Shown here in pieces: positions 4,325 to 7,873 of a DNA stretch of 7,873 nucleotides (the stretch's first letter is position 1; each line of letters opens with the position of its first letter). The notes below the pieces were generated by a model. That model was given only the letters and a program-made list of their open reading frames with translations, made no database searches and was not told where the DNA came from. The stretch covers positions 1-7,873 of the forward strand of contig CAZFYZ010000155.1 in NCBI GenBank assembly GCA_964523735.1, given 5' to 3'. The position numbers and the translations under genes were made by a program. This DNA comes from CAZFYZ01 sp964523735. Lineage in GTDB: Bacteria; Armatimonadota; UBA5829.

Positions 4325-6379
4325 GTGAAATTCGGCTGGAACCAGACAACACAAGTCACTATCGCTATTCTCGTGCTTGTATCCACAGTGATAGCTTGCG
4401 AGGCTGCTAACATGGTCACATCCGGGGAGATGCGCGCCAAGGCTAAGTGGGTATTCGAACGCCTGCAAGATCCTAAGCCGCCCCTACCCTTCTCGCTTAT
4501 CTACGACGGCCGTCATTCCGACGAGCTGTTGGGCTCGTGGAAGAAGTCCGCGAGGATCAGACAGCTAACCGGCGACCGCACCGAACGAACGTGCACGTGG
4601 ACCGATCCCAAGACGGGCCTGCAGGTCCGCTGCATCGCGATCGGATATGGGGATTACCCGGTCTCAGAGTGGACCATCTACCTCAAGAACACCGGCAAGT
4701 CGAACACACCGATCATAGAGAGCATCCAGGGGCTCGACGCGCGCTTCGACCGCAAGGCGTCAGACCCTGAGTTCGTTCTCAACGGCATCAAGGGTGACTT
4801 CTGCACCGCCGACAGCTACGAACCGTTCACCCTCACGATGGGTCCGGACTTCACAAAGAAGTTCGCCCCGCCGGAGTACTCCGGTAAGTCGTCCGATGGG
4901 CCGGATGGCTGGCCATACTGGAACCTGCGGGTTCCGGGTGGAGGGGTTATTCTAGCCTGCGGCTGGCCCGGTCAGTGGCAGTCTACGTTCAGCCGCGACG
5001 CCGGCAACAGCCTTCGGGTGAAGGTGGGTCAGCAGTTGACCCGTCTCTACCTGAAGCCGGGTGAGGAGATTCGAACACCTCTTATTGCAATGCTCTTCTG
5101 GCAAGGCAAGGACGTTGTGCGCGCGCAGAACATCTGGCGCAGGTGGTATATGACACACGTCATTCCCAAGGTGAACGGCAAGCGTCAGCCGCCGATCACC
5201 CAGATTCAGGTGAGCGGCTCCGTCGACACCAAGGACGTCGAGAGGTATCTCGAAGCAGGCATCAAGCCCGATATCTGCTGGCGGGATGCGGGCTGGTATC
5301 CGACCGAAGACGGCCCTTACAAGGGCGGAGACGCTTGGCTGAATACGGGTACCTGGGAAGTGGATAAGACCAGGTATCCGAATGGGTTCAGGCCGTTCAG
5401 CGACAAGGTGCGCGCTCAGGAAATGCAGTTCCTCCTGTGGTTCGAGCCGGAACGCGTCGGTGACCCGAACTCATGGCTAGGAAAGAACCATCCCGAGTGG
5501 ATACTGCCAAGAGGGAGCGCGGGCGACATTCTGGACGAAGGCAATCCGGAGGCATGGAAATGGCTGGTGGATCACATCGACGGGATGATCAAGAGCCAAG
5601 GGCTTGATTGGTATCGGGAGGATATGAACGGTGAGGGCCCCGCACCAGCGTGGAGAAAGCACGACGCCGAAGATCGCCAGGGGATCACCGAGAACTTCTA
5701 CGTCCAGGGACACCTGGCGTTCTGGGATGAGCTGAAGCACAGAAACCCGGGGCTGCATATCGACTCCTGCGCCTCCGGCGGACGGCGAAACGATCTAGAG
5801 ACGATGAGACGAGCTGTTCCACTCCTGCGCAGTGATTACCAGTTCCCCTCCCAAGGTGATGTCGCCATCGGCAACCAGGGGCACACCTACGGGCTCTCAT
5901 CGTGGCTGCCGTACTATGGCACAGGGGTATACGGGATCGAGACCTACAAGGTCCGCAGCTTCCTGGTGCCGGCGTTCGGCGTGATCCCTCCAAGAGGATG
6001 GGAGAGTGCCGATGACACAAGGGCTGCGACCAAGAGGGCCTACGATGAAGCCAGGAAGGTGGCTCCGCTGATGCTCGGGGACTACTACCCGCTGACGGAG
6101 TATAGCCTCGACACTGGCAGGTGGATCGCCTGGCAGTTCAGCAGGCCCGAGCAGGGAGACGGCTTCGTGCAGGCTTTCCGGCGGGAGAACTGCGATGACT
6201 CAACCGTTACCTACCGTCTGAATGGTTTGAGCTCTAAGGCAAGTTATCAACTCACAGACTTTGACAGCCCAAACGAGAAGCAGGTCATCAGCGGCAAAGA
6301 TCTGATGACCAAGGGCCTGACGATCGACGTGAAGGACAAGCCTGGGGCTGCCATCATCACATACAAGAAGGTGAAGTAG
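4325..6379 (+). CDS. Secreted GH36-type alpha-galactosidase-like glycosidase
   Basis: Retaining glycoside hydrolase of 684 residues, probably releasing alpha-galactosyl units from plant or microbial oligosaccharides in the envelope. Substrate is inferred from family only. Residues 1-28 are a signal peptide. A cysteine at residue 25 after VIA could be a loose lipobox, so a lipoprotein is possible. Residues about 45-290 form the beta-sandwich N-domain, about 295-590 the TIM barrel, and the remainder the C-terminal beta domain. Barrel motifs (684-residue numbering) include WRDAGWYP (319-326), WFEPERV (372-378), YREDMN with likely nucleophile D433, CASGGRRNDLE (482-492) and LLRSD with likely acid/base D504. 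The start is GTG at 4325 with AAGGAA 9 bases upstream, giving a clean signal peptide. The longer frame to 4223 adds 34 residues of non-signal sequence. A hairpin follows the stop. Specificity could instead be alpha-N-acetylgalactosaminidase or a related activity. Confidence 0.9.
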   Translation: MKFGWNQTTQVTIAILVLVSTVIACEAANMVTSGEMRAKAKWVFERLQDPKPPLPFSLIYDGRHSDELLGSWKKSARIRQLTGDRTERTCTWTDPKTGLQVRCIAIGYGDYPVSEWTIYLKNTGKSNTPIIESIQGLDARFDRKASDPEFVLNGIKGDFCTADSYEPFTLTMGPDFTKKFAPPEYSGKSSDGPDGWPYWNLRVPGGGVILACGWPGQWQSTFSRDAGNSLRVKVGQQLTRLYLKPGEEIRTPLIAMLFWQGKDVVRAQNIWRRWYMTHVIPKVNGKRQPPITQIQVSGSVDTKDVERYLEAGIKPDICWRDAGWYPTEDGPYKGGDAWLNTGTWEVDKTRYPNGFRPFSDKVRAQEMQFLLWFEPERVGDPNSWLGKNHPEWILPRGSAGDILDEGNPEAWKWLVDHIDGMIKSQGLDWYREDMNGEGPAPAWRKHDAEDRQGITENFYVQGHLAFWDELKHRNPGLHIDSCASGGRRNDLETMRRAVPLLRSDYQFPSQGDVAIGNQGHTYGLSSWLPYYGTGVYGIETYKVRSFLVPAFGVIPPRGWESADDTRAATKRAYDEARKVAPLMLGDYYPLTEYSLDTGRWIAWQFSRPEQGDGFVQAFRRENCDDSTVTYRLNGLSSKASYQLTDFDSPNEKQVISGKDLMTKGLTIDVKDKPGAAIITYKKVK

Positions 6380-6405
6380 CGGCAGTGGGCACCCAGGGAT
6401 TGCCG

Positions 6406-6433
6406 GCTCCGGGACGAAAGGCAGTCCCGGAGC
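6406..6433 (+). terminator. Strong hairpin after GH36 gene
   Basis: GCTCCGGGAC (6406-6415) and GTCCCGGAGC (6424-6433) form a perfect 10-bp GC-rich stem with an 8-base loop, 26 bases after the GH36 stop. No T-run follows. It may be a terminator that does not need a U-tract, or a 3'-end stabilising structure. Confidence 0.6.
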
Positions 6434-6493
6434 ATATGCGAAGGCTCGGCTCAACAAGGATTGGCGGGCAGCTGTGAAGAAGAGGACTAGGCA

Positions 6494-6515
6494 GAATCTG
6501 TGGTAACACGGATTC
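6494..6515 (+). other. GNRA-loop hairpin upstream of malic enzyme
   Basis: GAATCTGTG (6494-6502) and CACGGATTC (6507-6515) form a 9-bp stem with one G-U pair, closed by GTAA, a GNRA tetraloop. It starts 102 bases before the malic enzyme start. TGTGG within it (6499-6503) could alternatively pair with CCACA at 6519-6523, which would disrupt it. Whether it is transcribed as leader RNA is unknown, because no clear promoter for the malic enzyme gene was found. Confidence 0.4.
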
Positions 6516-6516
6516 A

Positions 6517-6532
6517 GTCCACACCTGTGGAC
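6517..6532. promoter_or_regulatory. Palindromic site, possible operator
   Basis: GTCCACA and TGTGGAC are perfect inverted 7-base arms around CC, directly after the preceding hairpin and 64 bases before the malic enzyme start. Size and symmetry suit a dimeric repressor or activator, or a second RNA hairpin with too small a loop to fold fully. The binding protein is unknown. Confidence 0.35.
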
Positions 6533-6553
6533 GTGGTTAGAGCTGGTCCCGCC

Positions 6554-6567
6554 TTCCACTTTCCACT
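6554..6567 (+). repeat. TTCCACT tandem repeat in pyrimidine tract
   Basis: Two adjacent copies of TTCCACT lie in a pyrimidine-rich run from about 6552 to 6579, just upstream of the malic enzyme ribosome binding site. The role is unknown, and it may simply be an unstructured leader segment. Confidence 0.4.
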
Positions 6568-6595
6568 CCTCACTTTCATCATATGAGAGGGAAAC

Positions 6596-7873
6596 ATGAA
6601 ACTTGCTCCCAGTCCCGGTAACAGCATCAACCTGCGTCTGAAATATCCGAACACGATCGGCAAGCTGGCCGAGGTCGCCAGCGCAATCGCATCGGCCGGT
6701 GGAAGCATCGCCAAGGTCAGCGTGGTGGCATCCGACCGCACGCATATCACTCGAGACGTGGTCGTGGATACCACCGGCAAAGATCATCAGGATACGATTG
6801 TCGCCGCCGCCAAGGCTGTCGCGGGGATGGAGATACTGGACGTCTACGATTGCACATTCAAGCTGCACGAAGGCGGAAAGCTGGACGTGATCTCGAAGAC
6901 CCCGCTCAACGACTACGTGGACCTGTCCATGGCCTACACGCCGGGCGTCGCCCGGATCTGCACCGCCATTCACGACGACCCATCTCTAGCACGTGACTAT
7001 ACTATCCGCCGGAACACCATAGGCATCGTCACTGACGGCACAGCGGTCCTCGGACTCGGCAACATCGGCGCGGTCGCGGCGCTGCCGGTTATGGAAGGCA
7101 AGGCGGTCCTCTTCAAGGAGTTCGGCGGGGTCAATGCATTCCCTGTCTGCCTGGACATCAAGAACGACCCGGAACAGCTCTTCGAATCCGCCCGCGCGGT
7201 AGCCGCGACGTTTGGAGGAATCAACCTCGAGGACATTGCCGCCCCGACGTGCTTCGAGCTGGAGCGGCGGCTGACGGAAGCCGTTGATATACCGATCTTC
7301 CACGATGACCAGCACGGAACGGCCGTCGTTGTCGGCGCCGCGTTTGTGAACGCAGTCAAGCTCACCAAGCGCGACCCGTCCAAGATGCGAGCGGTGGTCG
7401 TGGGCGCGGGAGCCGCGGGAGTCGCCTGCACCCGGGCCTTATACGATCTGGGCATCGGTGATGCAGTCGTATGTGACAGGCAGGGCGCTCTCTATCGAGG
7501 CCGCGATGGTATGAACTCGTCCAAGCAGTGGCTCGCGAGCGTCACCAACAAGAACAACATGCAGGGCACGCTGCAGGAAGTGCTAAAGGGGGCAGACATG
7601 CTTCTGGGACTCTCAGGCCCCAACCTGCTGACCGGTGATGACGTCCGCACGATGTCGGAGGGGCCAATCGTATTTGCGCTCTCCAACCCGACCCCCGAAG
7701 TTCCTCCGGAGGCGATCATGGATTACGCCTCCGTCGTGGCCACGGGGAGATCGGACTACGCGAACCAGATCAACAACGTGCTGGGTTTTCCGGGTCTCTT
7801 TCGTGGCATGCTGGACGTTCGGGCCCATCGGGTCACGGAATCGATGAAGATCGCGGCCGCCGAGGCGATCGCG
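6596..7873 (+). CDS. ACT-domain malic enzyme, 3' end cut by window
   Basis: Oxidative decarboxylation of malate to pyruvate with reduction of NAD(P); cytoplasmic central metabolism. The frame is open through the last base, giving 426 residues without a stop, so perhaps 30-50 are missing. Residues about 8-85 form an ACT ligand-binding domain: NTIGKLAEVASAIASAGGSI is the characteristic first helix and turn, suggesting allosteric control by a small molecule. The malic N-domain follows: LSMAYTPGVA with Y114, FKEFGGVNAFP with K174, metal-site LED (211-213) and HDDQHGT (236-242). The dinucleotide domain has GAGAAG (270-275) with D294 after the second strand, favouring NAD over NADP. NPTPE (364-368), ATGRSDY (382-388) and NNVLGFPGLFRG (393-404) confirm the family. 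The start ATG at 6596 has AGAGG 5 bases upstream and gives the expected N-terminus before the ACT domain. Confidence 0.93.
   Translation, partial: MKLAPSPGNSINLRLKYPNTIGKLAEVASAIASAGGSIAKVSVVASDRTHITRDVVVDTTGKDHQDTIVAAAKAVAGMEILDVYDCTFKLHEGGKLDVISKTPLNDYVDLSMAYTPGVARICTAIHDDPSLARDYTIRRNTIGIVTDGTAVLGLGNIGAVAALPVMEGKAVLFKEFGGVNAFPVCLDIKNDPEQLFESARAVAATFGGINLEDIAAPTCFELERRLTEAVDIPIFHDDQHGTAVVVGAAFVNAVKLTKRDPSKMRAVVVGAGAAGVACTRALYDLGIGDAVVCDRQGALYRGRDGMNSSKQWLASVTNKNNMQGTLQEVLKGADMLLGLSGPNLLTGDDVRTMSEGPIVFALSNPTPEVPPEAIMDYASVVATGRSDYANQINNVLGFPGLFRGMLDVRAHRVTESMKIAAAEAIA

Noticed and set aside
6200..6973. Minus-strand open frame of 257 codons
   Set aside because: It runs antisense through the GH36 end, the intergenic region and the malic enzyme start, both clearly real plus-strand genes. 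No domain is recognisable.

Overview
The window reads as GC-rich chromosomal DNA of a free-living bacterium. Marker families are a PEP-CTERM surface protein with a sigma-54 promoter, a secreted alpha-galactosidase-like GH36 enzyme, a zinc-ribbon DEAD-box helicase, EngB, Rnk, and an ACT-domain malic enzyme. This mix resembles Armatimonadota or another PEP-CTERM-bearing, polysaccharide-degrading group (Planctomycetota/Verrucomicrobiota-like lineages). That placement is inference and weak, because no rRNA or other phylogenetic marker is present. I see no tRNA, rRNA, CRISPR array, insertion sequence, phage or plasmid gene.

Layout. Positions 1-242 are a leader with a good sigma-70 promoter (72-100). 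Positions 243-653 (+) encode an Rnk-type GreA/GreB-fold regulator. Positions 654-801 are a convergent intergenic stretch, with a hairpin at 780-803 serving the minus-strand operon. Positions 3067-802 (-) are a two-gene operon: a DEAD-box RNA helicase carrying an N-terminal multi-cysteine zinc-ribbon module, then engB 13 bases later. Positions 3845-3240 (-) encode a small secreted PEP-CTERM protein read from a textbook sigma-54 promoter (3886-3901). Positions about 3938-4175 hold a decayed fragment of a second GH36 gene. Positions 4325-6379 (+) hold the intact GH36 gene. Positions 6380-6595 are intergenic, with a strong hairpin after GH36 and a structured stretch before the next gene. Positions 6596-7873 (+) encode an ACT-domain malic enzyme that runs off the window.

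How the genes fit together. The helicase and EngB are both tied to RNA or ribosome metabolism, and their tight spacing suggests shared transcription. Rnk is a third gene-expression or nucleotide-metabolism regulator but has its own promoter. The PEP-CTERM protein and the GH36 enzyme are divergently arranged exported proteins, which suggests envelope or polysaccharide functions, although their promoters look to be of different sigma classes. The malic enzyme is central carbon metabolism and appears transcriptionally separate.

Most notable points: (1) the near-perfect sigma-54 element, which also fixes the start codon of the PEP-CTERM gene; (2) the fusion of a zinc-ribbon module, usually a small stand-alone protein, to a DEAD-box helicase; (3) the GH36 relic, which covers the acid/base active-site region of a paralogue, directly upstream of the intact gene; (4) the hairpin-plus-palindrome leader in front of the malic enzyme. 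I did not find a clearly new multi-gene system.
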